NCBI GenBank assembly: GCA_963662175.1
Contig: OY759220.1
Coordinates: forward strand, 45,728,136-45,792,135
Direction: 5' to 3'
Source: Aradus depressus
Lineage: Eukaryota > Arthropoda > Insecta > Hemiptera > Aradidae
Length of the DNA: 64,000 nucleotides
Under the pieces are notes generated by a model. The model saw nothing but the letters and a program-made list of their open reading frames with translations. It ran no database searches and had not been told where the DNA came from. How positions within the stretch are numbered: the stretch's first letter is position 1; each line of letters begins with the position of its first letter. The position numbers and the translations under genes are program-made. Shown here piece by piece: positions 1 through 9,648 of this stretch.

Positions 1-464
1 ATAACGTTATCTTGTGAGATACGTATCTTGCAAGATACTATCTTTTCATTATTTAAAAGATAATGTATCTGACTAATGCCCAGGTCTGCTTAGCCCTACC
101 TTTATATTTAGGCCCCCCTTACAACCCCCCCTACCGTTCAAAATTTATGGACGCCACATAGCCTATTTTTTTAACTTAGCTTTTAAGAATACTACATGTG
201 AAATTTCATGATAATCCATCCATCCGTTAATGCGCTAGAGCAATTTTTGTGCTTAGCCCCCCCCCCCCCCCCCCCACCCTCCAGTTGACCGCTAGGAACT
301 CTCTTCATAAGAACCTTCCTCGGACTTCAACCAATATTTGAAAAAAAAAATTATCCGAATTGGTCCAGCCGTTCTCGAGTTTTGCGCTTAGCAAAATTAG
401 CCAGTCATTTTTATTACATAGATTATCTAAAGGTATTAAATAAAATTAATAAAAAAATTTTTTT
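1..464. other. Repeat-derived AT-rich DNA, no gene
   Basis: No gene is recognised. The segment holds a run of 19 C at 257-275 and, at about 362-420, a stretch typical of the noncoding tails of dispersed arthropod repeats (wording like 'cagccgttctcgagttttgc'). The text before the C-run resembles family A of this window, where a C-rich stretch sits at the matching place. The short open frame at 382-600 has no recognisable motif and is best read as chance. Confidence 0.5.
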
Positions 465-1100
465 TTTTAAATTTCAATTAACGAACTTTTCATTTGGGTT
501 TCTAAAGAGATGCCATTTTTTTCTAAATTTTGCAAAAATATTTAAATCTAATCCAAAGGTTTTCAAATTATCTTACTGGGCCAACAGGAAAAATGAATAG
601 AATAGAATTCCCGAGAACAAATAGTTTAGGTTTATTTTTTTAAATCATCCACATTATAAAATAAAAAAAAACTAAACATTGAAATAAACAAAAATCAAAA
701 GAAAAATCTTAAAAACTAATTCAATCTTTTTTTTGTTTTTATATTTTTGCCATTCTTTAAAATTTAAGTTATATATTTCTGGGCATATATCCTGTACATA
801 TAAACAAACTACAGTATCTTCTTTGCGGATCAATTTCACCGTCAATTCACTTCTATTTAGTTCATCACACTTTAAGCCTAAACACCACTCTCTACCTTCA
901 CTCAGACCGTCGCCATTCCTCCCAGACCTCGACTCGTGTCTCCACACTCTAAAAAAACAGCTGATGACCGTGTTTTGTTTTTTTACTTATTTGTTTTAAA
1001 AGAAATTTGCTTTTTATAGAAAAATAAATATAATTAATTGTTTAATATTAATAATTTAATCATTTTAATGTGTGTATTTTTTTTTGTATACATCACAATA
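465..1100 (-). repeat. Dispersed repeat B, copy 1 (inverted partner at 16765-17352)
   Basis: About 600 bases matching the reverse complement of 16765-17352 with scattered substitutions and small indels. Both copies contain a short open frame with shared peptide wording (for example CLYVQDIC). Nearly all differences between the two frames change amino acids, so the frame is not under protein selection. The class is unknown: no terminal repeats, target duplication or poly(A) tail could be fixed. It may be a MITE or a LINE fragment. Confidence 0.7.
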
Positions 1101-1377
1101 TTTGAAAATGTAAGTTACCCATATTGTCATTAAGAATTCGTAAATAATAAAAAAATGTTTAAAATTATAATAAAATGTTCATAATGATTCGTTTTACTCA
1201 TTCTTTCCCTTAAAAAATGACATTTCAATTTTAGTTGTAATTTTTACGGGGTTAACCGTTGTACAAACTTGAGTCATCCATCTAGTGCTAGTTCAAGTCA
1301 AATATATGTGTTTATTCATACCTATTGTAGGAGTATTGAGGGTCAGTCAAAGATGGAAAAAAAAACACTATTCAGAT

Positions 1378-1415
1378 GCCAACGTTTCGATATATTTTAT
1401 ATCATCATCAGGGCC
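1378..1415 (-). ncRNA. Hammerhead ribozyme motif (left arm of PLE)
   Basis: Reverse complement of the motif at 3866-3903. The minus strand carries CTGATGA, a six-base-pair stem II with an AAA loop, then GAAAC and GTT, with GCC and GGC flanks that can form stem I. Known biology: PLE terminal repeats carry type I hammerheads with a very short stem III, thought to work as dimers. Here it lies in the inverted outer arm, so it faces away from the copy at the right end. Confidence 0.6.
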
Positions 1416-1498
1416 TACAAACATGGGGGAGAAATCAAGATTAGAATCAAAAATAAAAAAACACAAAAAAAAAAAATTTTTTTTTTTTTTTTTTTTTT

Positions 1499-2204
1499 GA
1501 TAAACATTACTGAACGTTAAAAATACACTATAAGAAGTTGAAAATTGAAACTGACTTACTATGAATAATTATTAAACATTAAAATATGATTACATTACTA
1601 AACATAAACATTAATAATGGAAATAGACAAATAGGTGGAACATAATAAAGAGTAAACATTAAAATGACTTACTATGAATAAGCAGGGTTGGGGAGAAGGC
1701 ATGTACACTGGATGGAGTCTTACATTGCAATGAAATGGTACAAAATAATACTAGGGTGCTAAAGGAAACAGGTACAGGGAGCTCGGGAAACCCCGTCATA
1801 ACTGTCACATTACAGCAGAAATGTTGAAAGTAATATAAATATGTATTAATATGGTTGTTTGTGTCTGCATACTCTAACACATATCTATAGATAATTAATA
1901 AATAATTAAAAAAAAATATATATATAAACTAAAATAAAAAATATAGATAATTTAGATATTGGAGACAGAACTATGGTGTCAGCTCTTGCTAAGTAAATTG
2001 GCATAACAATTACTTAGGTTATTAGTGACAGTGCGGAAGTTGACTGTATCAAGTGTTTTAGCTATGTACACCATTTCCAATGTCAGTCTCTTATGATAAT
2101 TGTGTTCTCTATGGAGTATTTTAGTGTTTATGTAGTCAAAATTATGTTTGTTCTGACTATGGTGTCGGACTAGAGCGCTGCAGTTATCAGCATCAGTTTT
2201 AGTT
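1499..2204 (-). repeat. Left inverted arm of PLE palindrome
   Basis: Reverse complement of 2875-3578, about 705 bases, with only a few differences. It includes a second, inverted copy of the last ~75 codons of the endonuclease. One visible residue difference in that copy is RTVTNN here against RTDTNN in the right arm. The 670-base spacer separates the arms. Confidence 0.85.
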
Positions 2205-2206
2205 AC

Positions 2207-3100
2207 TTGACCCAAACCCTTGACATATTTAATTCTTTTCACCCCAGATTACAATTCACCTACGAACTTGAGAATAATAATTGCCTTCCTTTCCTTGACA
2301 CCCTAGTTATTAGAAATACTGATCACTCATTGTCTACCAATTGGTTTATCAAAACCATTAAATCAGATAGGTATTTTCACTTTTTTTCACATCACCCATT
2401 CTCCCAAAAAATAAACTTTGCCAAAGCGCTAATTAGTAGAATGATAAGACTTAGCTCCACAACTTTTCATAGTGAGAATTTAGATCAAATTAAAAACATT
2501 TTGGAAAAAAATGGATACCCACGCAAAATAATTCAAAAAATAATTCAAAAAATGACAAATAATCTCACCACACTCTTTAATAACCAACTACCCATTGAAA
2601 ATCCTTCTACCACTGTTAAATACTATTCCATTCCGTACATTGCACAATTGACTGAAAGGTTAACAAAAATACTAAAAGCTGAAAACCTTATAATTTCACC
2701 AAGAAACTATAAAACCGTTAAATCCCTATTCTCCCAAATTAAAGATCCTACCCCTAAAAGTGACCAATCAGATCTTATCTATCAGATTCCATGCTCAGAT
2801 TGTCCAGCATCTTATATAGGTATGACATCCCAATACTTAAAAAAGAGAATATACCAACACGAGTATGATTGCAAAACTAAAACTGATGCTGATAACTGCA
2901 GCGCTCTAGTCCGACACCATAGTCAGAACAAACATAATTTTGACTACATAAACACTAAAATACTCCATAGAGAACACAATTATCATAAGAGACTGACATT
3001 GGAAATGGTGTACATAGCTAAAACACTTGATACAGTCAACTTCCGCACTGACACTAATAACCTAAGTAATTGTTATGCCAATTTACTTAGCAAGAGCTGA
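2207..3100 (+). pseudogene. Penelope-like reverse transcriptase C-terminus plus GIY-YIG endonuclease, 5' truncated
   Basis: An open frame of 297 codons. The listed start is a TTG at the palindrome junction, so the true N-terminus (fingers and palm of the reverse transcriptase, including the catalytic YADD-type motif) is missing. Residues about 1-110 match the Penelope thumb region, with a 'LPFLDTLVIR' type motif followed by a 'FFSHHPFSQKINFAKALISR' type helix. Residues about 190-230 hold the endonuclease: YQIPCSDC, then YIGMT about ten residues on, then the helix LKKRIYQHE. The two cysteines and the histidine further on (VRHHSQNKHNFD) match the zinc-finger type insertion of PLE GIY-YIG domains. 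PLEs use this nuclease for target-primed insertion. This copy cannot mobilise itself. The frame ends with a normal stop inside the right arm. Confidence 0.85.
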
Positions 3101-3578
3101 CACCATAGTTCTGTCTCCAATATCTAAATATCTATATTTTTTATTTTAGTTTATATATATATTTTTTTTTTAATTATTTATTAATTATCTATAGATATGT
3201 GTTAGAGTATGCAGACACAAACAACCATATTAATACATATTTATATTACTTTCAACATTTCTGCTGTAATGTGACAGTTATGACGGGGTTTCCCGAGCTC
3301 CCTGTACCTGTTTCCTTTAGCACCCTAGTATTATTTTGTACCATTTCATTGCAATGTAAGACTCCATCCAGTGTACATGCCTTCTCCCCAACCCTGCTTA
3401 TTCATAGTAAGTCATTTTAATGTTTACTCTTTATTATGTTCCACCTATTTGTCTATTTCCATTATTAATGTTTATGTTTAGTAATGTAATCATATTTTAA
3501 TGTTTAATAATTATTCATAGTAAGTCAGTTTCAATTTTCAACTTCTTATAGTGTATTTTTAACGTTCAGTAATGTTTA
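2875..3578 (+). repeat. Right inverted arm of PLE palindrome
   Basis: Contains the end of the endonuclease frame (to 3100) and about 480 bases of AT-rich 3' region, pairing with 1499-2204. It ends at the poly(A) side of an A-run/T-run junction (about 3579-3625), where an inverted duplication of 3441-3578 starts again at 3626. Confidence 0.85.
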
Positions 3579-3625
3579 TAAAAAAAAAAAAAAAAAAAAA
3601 AAAATTTTTTTTTTTTTTTTTTTTT

Positions 3626-3763
3626 GATAAACATTACTGAACGTTAAAAATACACTATAAGAAGTTGAAAATTGAAACTGACTTACTATGAATAATTATT
3701 AAACATTAAAATATGATTACATTACTAAACATAAACATTAATAATGGAAATAGACAAATAGGT
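3626..3763 (+). repeat. Second copy of the arm terminus, inverted to 3441-3578
   Basis: Matches 1499-1633 in direct orientation and 3441-3578 in inverse orientation, making a second palindrome centred on the A/T run near 3604. It then joins a 'ttcagtaatgtttatc' segment and another A/T run (about 3779-3816), which leads into the hammerhead-bearing outer arm. Confidence 0.85.
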
Positions 3764-3865
3764 TCAGTAATGTTTATCAAAAAAAAAAAAAAAAAAAAAA
3801 AAAATTTTTTTTTTTTGTGTTTTTTTATTTTTGATTCTAATCTTGATTTCTCCCCCATGTTTGTA

Positions 3866-3903
3866 GGCCCTGATGATGATATAAAATATATCGAAACGTT
3901 GGC
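3866..3903 (+). ncRNA. Hammerhead ribozyme motif (right end of PLE)
   Basis: Read directly: CTGATGA (3870-3876), a single T, stem II GATATA/TATATC with loop AAA (3878-3892), GAAA (3893-3896), then C and GTT (3897-3900). GCC at 3867-3869 can pair with GGC at 3901-3903 as stem I. The core wording and the order CTGATGA-stem-GAAAC-GTT match the minimal type I hammerheads described in Penelope-like elements. The ACGT around the predicted cleavage point is self-complementary, which suits dimer folding. The unpaired T before stem II is a weakness. It is in the same sense as the PLE frame. Confidence 0.65.
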
Positions 3904-3924
3904 ATCTGAATAGTGTTTTTTTTT

Positions 3925-4070
3925 CCATCTTTGACTGACCCTCAATACTCCTACAATTAGAATCCACAGTCGCTAATCAACATCTATCTTTATTCATACT
4001 ATTTAACGTAGATGTTGATTAGCGACTGTAGATTCTAATTGTAGGAATATTGAGGGTCAGTCAAAGATGG
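3925..4070. repeat. 62-bp perfect-type hairpin with 22-base loop
   Basis: Left arm 3925-3986 and right arm 4009-4070 are reverse complements with only two or three mismatches. The left arm continues the PLE outer arm, and the right arm repeats it in inverse order. It is followed at 4079-4097 by a fragment of the hammerhead 3' half (acgttggcatct). It looks like a further inversion at the PLE terminus. Confidence 0.85.
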
Positions 4071-4140
4071 AAGAAAACACGTTGGCATCTCAATAGTCCT
4101 ACAATTACTGTTTAATAAATAGTTATTTAGGTAAATTGTG

Positions 4141-4893
4141 AGGTCATTTATTATAAGTTGTTGAACTTGCGACATACTTGTATACTGTTGAAGGACAATT
4201 GTGAGGTCATTTATTATAAGTTGTTGAACTTGCGACATACTTGTATACTGTTGAAGGACAATTGTGAGGTCATTTATTATAAGTTGTTGAACTTGCGACA
4301 TACTTGTATACTGTTAAAGTACAATTGTGAGGTCATTTATTATAAGTTGTTGAACTTGCGACATACTTGTATACTGTTAAAGTACAATTGTGAGGTCATT
4401 TATTATAAGTTGTTGAACTTGCGACATACTTGTATACTGTTAAAGTACAATTGTGAGGTCATTTATTATAAGTTGTTGAACTTGCGACATACTTGTATAC
4501 TGTTAAAGTACAATTGTGAGGTCATTTATTATAAGTTGTTGAACTTGCGACATACTTGTATACTGTTAAAGTACAATTGTGAGGTCATTTATTATAAGTT
4601 GTTGAACTTGCGACATACTTGTATACTGTTAAAGTACAATTGTGAGGTCATTTATTATAAGTTGTTGAACTTGCGACATACTTGTATACTGTTAAAGTAC
4701 AATTGTGAGGTCATTTATTATAAGTTGTTGAACTTGCGACATACTTGTATACTGTTGAAGGACAATTGTGAGGTCATTTATTATAAGTTGTTGAACTTGC
4801 GACATACTTGTATACTGTTGAAGGACAATTGTGAGGTCATTTATTATAAGTTGTTGAACTTGCGACATACTTGTATTCTGTTGAAGGACAATT
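4141..4893. repeat. 63-bp tandem repeat (minisatellite), 12 copies
   Basis: Unit starts fall at 4141, 4204, 4267 and so on to 4834, with very high identity. Two unit types differ at the 'gttgaagga' versus 'gttaaagta' site: two copies of the first type, seven of the second, then three of the first. Because 63 is divisible by three and the unit lacks a stop in one plus frame, a 245-codon frame (4158-4895) runs through. It has no flanking coding signals and is best seen as a by-product. Confidence 0.95.
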
Positions 4894-5003
4894 GACCCAA
4901 CTGGCCTAATATTAAAATTTCTTCTATAACTTTTTTTGCATATAGCTGCTGGTCTGAAGTAATTTTTCTAAATGAAACTGCCCATGAGTCGGCATATATA
5001 GCA

Positions 5004-5352
5004 GCGTCATCTTTAGGTTAGGTTAGGTTAGGTTTTATGACTCATGCCCGGGCTTTAACTACGAGGTCATATCGCCTACTACCAGAGTGCTCTTTCGTCA
5101 CTCTGGTGGACATGAGCCCGACTCTACTGTGGGAGTCCTAAATTTTGCCTACCCTAAATTTTTATTCATCTAGGGTAGGGGTCTTTAACGAGTACCTGAC
5201 ATTGTACCGGCTCGGGACCATCGCTTAACGTCCCATCCGAAGGACGGCGGTGTTTAAGTTTATTTTACCTCCCAGATAAAATAAACTAAAGGCCTCGGTC
5301 GGGTTACGAACCCATGAACTTCAGCTCAGAAGTCAAGCACGCGTCATCTTTA
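5004..5352 (-). mobile_element. tRNA-derived SINE, near full length, with 12-bp target duplication
   Basis: The sense strand is minus. The body (5016-5340) carries the B-box region (ggttcgtaaccc on the sense strand), a central part rich in 'gtacgatgtcaggtactcgt' type wording, and a 3' end at gcccgggcatgagtcataaa followed by CCTAA pentanucleotides. The direct repeat gcgtcatcttta flanks it at 5004-5015 and 5341-5352, a clear target-site duplication. The tRNA A-box end is missing, so this copy is 5' truncated. It is one of about fifteen family members in this window. SINEs depend on LINE enzymes in trans. Confidence 0.9.
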
Positions 5353-5558
5353 TCATTTGATTTTTAATTTTCTCTAATTTCTTGCTTTACTGCTTGAAGA
5401 TAATCTTCTTTTGTATTTTTAATATATTTTCGCTTCTTTACGACTTCTACGGGCTCCTACAAAAAATAAATAAATTACTAAAGTAATTGGATACAAGACA
5501 GTATTTTTTTTTTGGCATACATATTAACTAAATGTTATTAGTTACTTCATAATCATCA

Positions 5559-6082
5559 TCATATATATATAGCTGAAAATGTCTGTGCGTTGTACCGCTA
5601 TAACTCACGAACGGCTTGATGGATTTGATTAATTTTTTTAAAAATTTTTTCGTCATCGTCTGTGGAAGGTTATAAGCGTATTAGTACCTCAATATCTGGT
5701 CCATCCCAGCATCCACCCACGCAATCTTTGTAACTCAAAAACCACTGCAATGATTAATGAGGAATCTTTTTGAATAGATAAGTTTTATCTACCGGAAGGT
5801 TAAGGTCTATTTTTTAATCAACCCCTGGTCCATCCCAGCATCCACTCACGCAATCTTTGTAACTGGAAAATCATTGCAACGATTAATGAGAAATCTTTTT
5901 GAATAAATTAGTTTTAGCTCCAAAGCTAGCGTTACTACAGTTGAAGGACTATAAGCCTTATTCCGTATGAATAATTGAAAATTATAACATCATGAATGTA
6001 CTGTCGAGGAACTGAATAGCCTTATAGGAGATATTGGGAGAAAAGTCAAAGTTCCCCGGGCAACGCCGGGTATTACTGCTAG
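5559..6082 (+). mobile_element. Non-autonomous Helitron (524 bp)
   Basis: It begins with TC after a host A and ends in CTAG before a host T, as Helitrons do. About 10 bases before the end is a GC-rich hairpin (CCCGG/CCGGG at 6055-6070) in an otherwise AT-rich stretch, the usual terminator-like signal. The 5' part has the wording seen in insect Helitrons ('tatagctgaaaatgtctg'). There is no RepHel coding sequence, so movement would need an autonomous relative. An internal partial duplication (about 5695-5760 and 5820-5890) repeats 'tggtccatcccagcatccac'. Confidence 0.7.
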
Positions 6083-6849
6083 TATATATTAATAGTGGAT
6101 ATTCCCGAGATTTGAGTTTCCTGATCTCTCAAAATACCATAGGGAAGGTTCGTATATTTCATCCTCCCAAGTTCCACACTTCTCACTCCCTTCTTTCTCT
6201 TCTGTAGCATGTACGCATATTAATTATTTTTTGTTTCAACGATGCGAGCGTACCATTTGGTTCAATTGTCTTGAATTCACACAATATAATTCTTGCCAAG
6301 CTTTATTTCGAGCGTTTTTGTTCTTGTAATTATCATTTTTCACTTTCGAAAGCACCGGTGAACTTCTATATTTCTCAATCAAACTTCTCCACGATTCATT
6401 ATTTATAATTGTGGTTATTTTTTATTTAAAAAAAACAATAAAAAAATAATATCACTACACCAAAATAAACAACCTGCCTGTTATCTTCCGTGTCACCAAC
6501 TAATGTTGGAAGTAAAGTTGTACAAACTGGCCACACGTTGAAACATGCCTCTACAACAATAAGCCACGCCCACAAAATATCTACTTGGTTTTGATTATAT
6601 CCAACTGTTTCTACAACCTAAAATTTGTCAGTGAACCGACCCATACACTTTGCAACATTTTATACAACCAACCAAGTTGTAACAACAAGTTGCATAGTGG
6701 ATGGGGCTCTTACCTCTCACCTGCTTGAGATTTAAGGGTTACACATTTAGGGTTAATAAATGACTATAACATTCTTGACTATAGTAGGACTCAGCAGCAG
6801 AATGTGAGGTGAGTCTAGGTGCAGCTTAGGAACGATAAATAATCAAAAA
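6083..6849. other. No gene recognised
   Basis: AT-rich DNA with no convincing open frame. A segment around 6500-6700 repeats pieces such as 'aagttgtacaa' and 'ccaagttgtaacaacaagtt' and may be a decayed DNA-transposon derivative, but no termini could be set. Confidence 0.4.
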
Positions 6850-6933
6850 CATTAACAACAACAACACACTTTATTTTGACCAGAACATCTTGGTTCTTCA
6901 CACAAAGTATAAAATGGAAAATATAAAATGAAA

Positions 6934-9648
6934 TTAATTAATAATAATGTCTTGGTATAATCTTGGTTTGAGCCTTCTGTGGAGAGTAGGCTGGCCAAGA
7001 TTGTAGTGGGCTGCTCCAGAACACAGGCCTAGTCTTCCGTGGTAGTTATCTACTAAGGACCTTAAATAGGCTGCGACCCGAGGAACTCCCAGTTCCTCAT
7101 GGAGTTGGCTGTTTCGGATAAACCATGGTGCATTCAGAGACATACGAAGAATTTTGTTCTGAAATGTTTGTAGTCGTGTTGTGAGTGAAGGACTGGCGCC
7201 ATGCCATATTGGACAGGCGTATGTTAACAATGGGAGAAGTAACGCTTTGTACAGGAGCAGTGTGCAAGAGTGTTTGAGGGGTGTGTTGCGGTTAATGAGT
7301 GGATAGAGATGTTTTAAACGGGTGTAAGTTTTGTGTTGATGTGAAGTTTCCATGTGAGCCGTGTGTCTAAGAATACACCAAGGTACCGGACAGCCTGATC
7401 ATTAGGGTTCCATGGAATGGGAAGTCCGTCAACCCGCAGCCTACTCTGGTCCTCTGTAAAAAATCGGCGAAGGGCAAAAATCTTCGCTTCTGTTTTACTG
7501 GCGTTCAACTGAAGCTTCCATCGAGCGAACCAGCTGGAGACGTGGTTGAGAGAAGTTTGTAACATGTCAACTGCTGTCTGGAGGTCTTCATGTTGACACA
7601 TAAGTAGTGTGTCGTCTGCGTATAGTGCTAGAGTGGTATTACATGGCTCGGGGATGTCGCAGCAGTATAAGCTGAAGAGGAGGGGACTGAGGATAGCTCC
7701 CTGTGGCACTCCCGCCAGAATACTATGCTTGGAGCTGAGGATGTTGTTGACCCGCACTTGAAACGTCCTGTTCTCCAAAAAGGAATCAACGATCTTTTCC
7801 AAGTACTGTGGAGCCCATGTCTTCCTCAGCTTATAGCGGAGACCTTCATGCCACACCGAGTCGAACGCGGAAGCTAGGTACATCAAAAAAGACAGAGGTT
7901 GTAAATGTCTTCTGTTCGAAACCATTCACAATCTTTTCCGAAACCCTCTGTAGCTGGTGCATAGATGTAATCATTCATCTTCATTTGAAACCAAACTGGT
8001 GAGCTGGAACAATTCCTGCGCTTTCCAGGTGAGAACCCAGTCTTCTCAATATTAGTCGTTCGAAGATCTTCGACAACGAGTTCAGAAGGCTTATAGGCCG
8101 ATAGCTGTCCGGCTCTTGCTTGGGCTTACCATGTTTATGGAAGACGATTATAACCGCGTTTTTCCAATTTCAAGGAAAATAGCTGCATCGCAGGCATGCG
8201 TTGAACAGACCGGTTAGAAAGGCTATACTCTTGGGTGGCAGCTTCTTCAGCACTATGTTCGGAATGAGATCCTCACCGGGGGCCTTGTTGTTTGCTAAGT
8301 TTGTTATTAATGTTGTGATTTCTGAGGGAGTGGTGAACTTGATGAAATTTTCAACAGTTTGTGTCGGTATGGATAGATATGTGTGTACTGTGGTGTTCAT
8401 GTCTGTGTTAGCAGTGTCGTGTGTGCGGTACTTTTGTTCGAAGTGTGTTGCCAGGATTTCGCATTTGTCTTCGTCGCTCGTCACTGTGTGATGTCCGTCT
8501 GTCAGTGGGGGCAAGGATGTGTTTTGTCTCAAAATTCGTCGGGTTTCTTTCCAGAGACTACTATCGCCGGGGGTCATGTCGGTCAAGTAAGCCCTGTACT
8601 TACAAATTCTGTGGTTGTCGAGCTCTCATCTCACCCGTCGGGTCAAGCGATTGAGGTCTCTTTTATCTACATCACTTCTTGTTCTTTGCCAGCGTTTGCG
8701 AGCCGTGTTTTTTCTTGAATTAGTGCTAGGATTTGAGTGGGAATGGAGTCATGTATATGTGGTCGTCTGTCTTTGAAGTGGTGATATGTAGCATTGTGAA
8801 CAGATGTGTAAACAGTTTGTGTGAATGTCTGTATTGTCCAGTCTATGTCGTCTGTGTGATTGTAGTAGGTTGGAATTTCAAGAGTTTGATCCATTTCCCA
8901 TTGAAAAGTTTTTCAATCAATTTTTCCTGTTATAAGTCGTGGAAGCGGTTCGGTGTAGTGTTTGTGTGCTGTGAATGTGTTAAGGACAGGGACGTGGTCT
9001 GAATCGAGTTCTGTTAATGTCTCGTGATATATTGGGAATGTGAAATTTTTTATAAGTGTGATGCCTAGGATGTCTGGATGATATCTGTGTTGTGACGGGT
9101 AGAAGGTTGGTTCGTCTGGGGCTGAGACCTGAACACCGAGGTTGTTTGTGGCCGACAAAAGTCTGACCCCATTGTTATTGGTTCTTCTGCAGCCCCAGAT
9201 TGTGTGCTTGCTATTGAGGTCCCCGGAAAAGTGCAGTCGCATCTCCTGTAAAAATGTGTTCTAGGTCTGTCTGTTTTATTCTTAAGTTTGGTCGTTGGTA
9301 TCCCGAGATGATGTTGAGTCGTCTGTTGTTGGTGAGTGTCAGTTGAATCCCGACAGCCTCCAGGTGCTCCAGTTCAGGAAGAAGTAGATGGGAATGCTTT
9401 ATTTTTTTCTTCACACAAACAGCTACTCCTCCAGAGGCTATTCGGGTTTGTCTGTCTCGTCTGTATGTCACGTATCCTGTCAGTCTGAATGTGTCTGTCG
9501 CTTTGAAGTGTGTTTCTGTTAGGCAAACTATGTCTATGTTTTATCGTGTTAGGAGGTTACTGAAAGACTGTTGCTTTGCTTTCAACCCATTCGCGTTCCA
9601 ATTTAGGATTGTTAAATTTTGATCAACTGTGGAATTAGGGCTGACCAT
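6934..9648 (-). pseudogene. Jockey-type ORF2: AP-endonuclease and reverse transcriptase, broken
   Basis: The ATG at 9648 overlaps the ORF1 stop. The first residues include LNWNANGL, the start of an apurinic-type endonuclease, followed by CLTETHF and, near 9220-9180, GDLNSKHTIWG and then SDHVP. The reverse transcriptase follows: SYRPISLL and HQFGFK (about 8090-7950), SAFDSVWH (about 7865), GVPQGAILSPLLF (about 7710), LYADDTLL with the catalytic aspartates (about 7620), NASKTE, and YLGVFLDTRLTW. A thumb or C-terminal segment (TYACPIWHGA) ends at a stop at 6934. There is no RNase H domain, as in Jockey. The total of about 905 codons is close to the usual ~900. Damage: an in-frame stop early in the endonuclease and frameshifts near 9230, 8900, 8600-8660, 7930-8170 and 7330. 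Confidence 0.9.

Larger units (their letters stand above)
1322..4100 (+). mobile_element. Penelope-like element inside nested inverted repeats
   Basis: A composite retroelement locus. The unique centre (2205-2874) and the right arm together encode the C-terminal part of a Penelope-type reverse transcriptase and a GIY-YIG endonuclease. The left arm (1499-2204) is an almost exact reverse complement of 2875-3578. Beyond a poly(A)/poly(T) junction at about 3579-3625, a second direct copy of 1499-1633 (3626-3763) leads into the inverse of the outer left arm. PLEs are known for terminal repeats in direct or inverted order and for truncated inverted copies, which fits. The high arm identity suggests either a recent event or a palindromic assembly artefact. 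Confidence 0.8.

Noticed and set aside
672..947. Conserved 75-91 codon frame in both copies of repeat B (also 16905-17132) as a possible small protein gene
   Set aside because: By eye, nearly all differences between the two copies change the amino acid and only a couple are silent, so there is no sign of protein selection.
4158..4895. 245-codon repeat protein
   Set aside because: It is the 63-bp minisatellite read in a stop-free frame; no start context, flanking exon or promoter supports it.
5016..5034. TTAGG repeats as true interstitial telomere sequence
   Set aside because: They always sit at the SINE 3' end and are limited to two to four units, so they are SINE tails.
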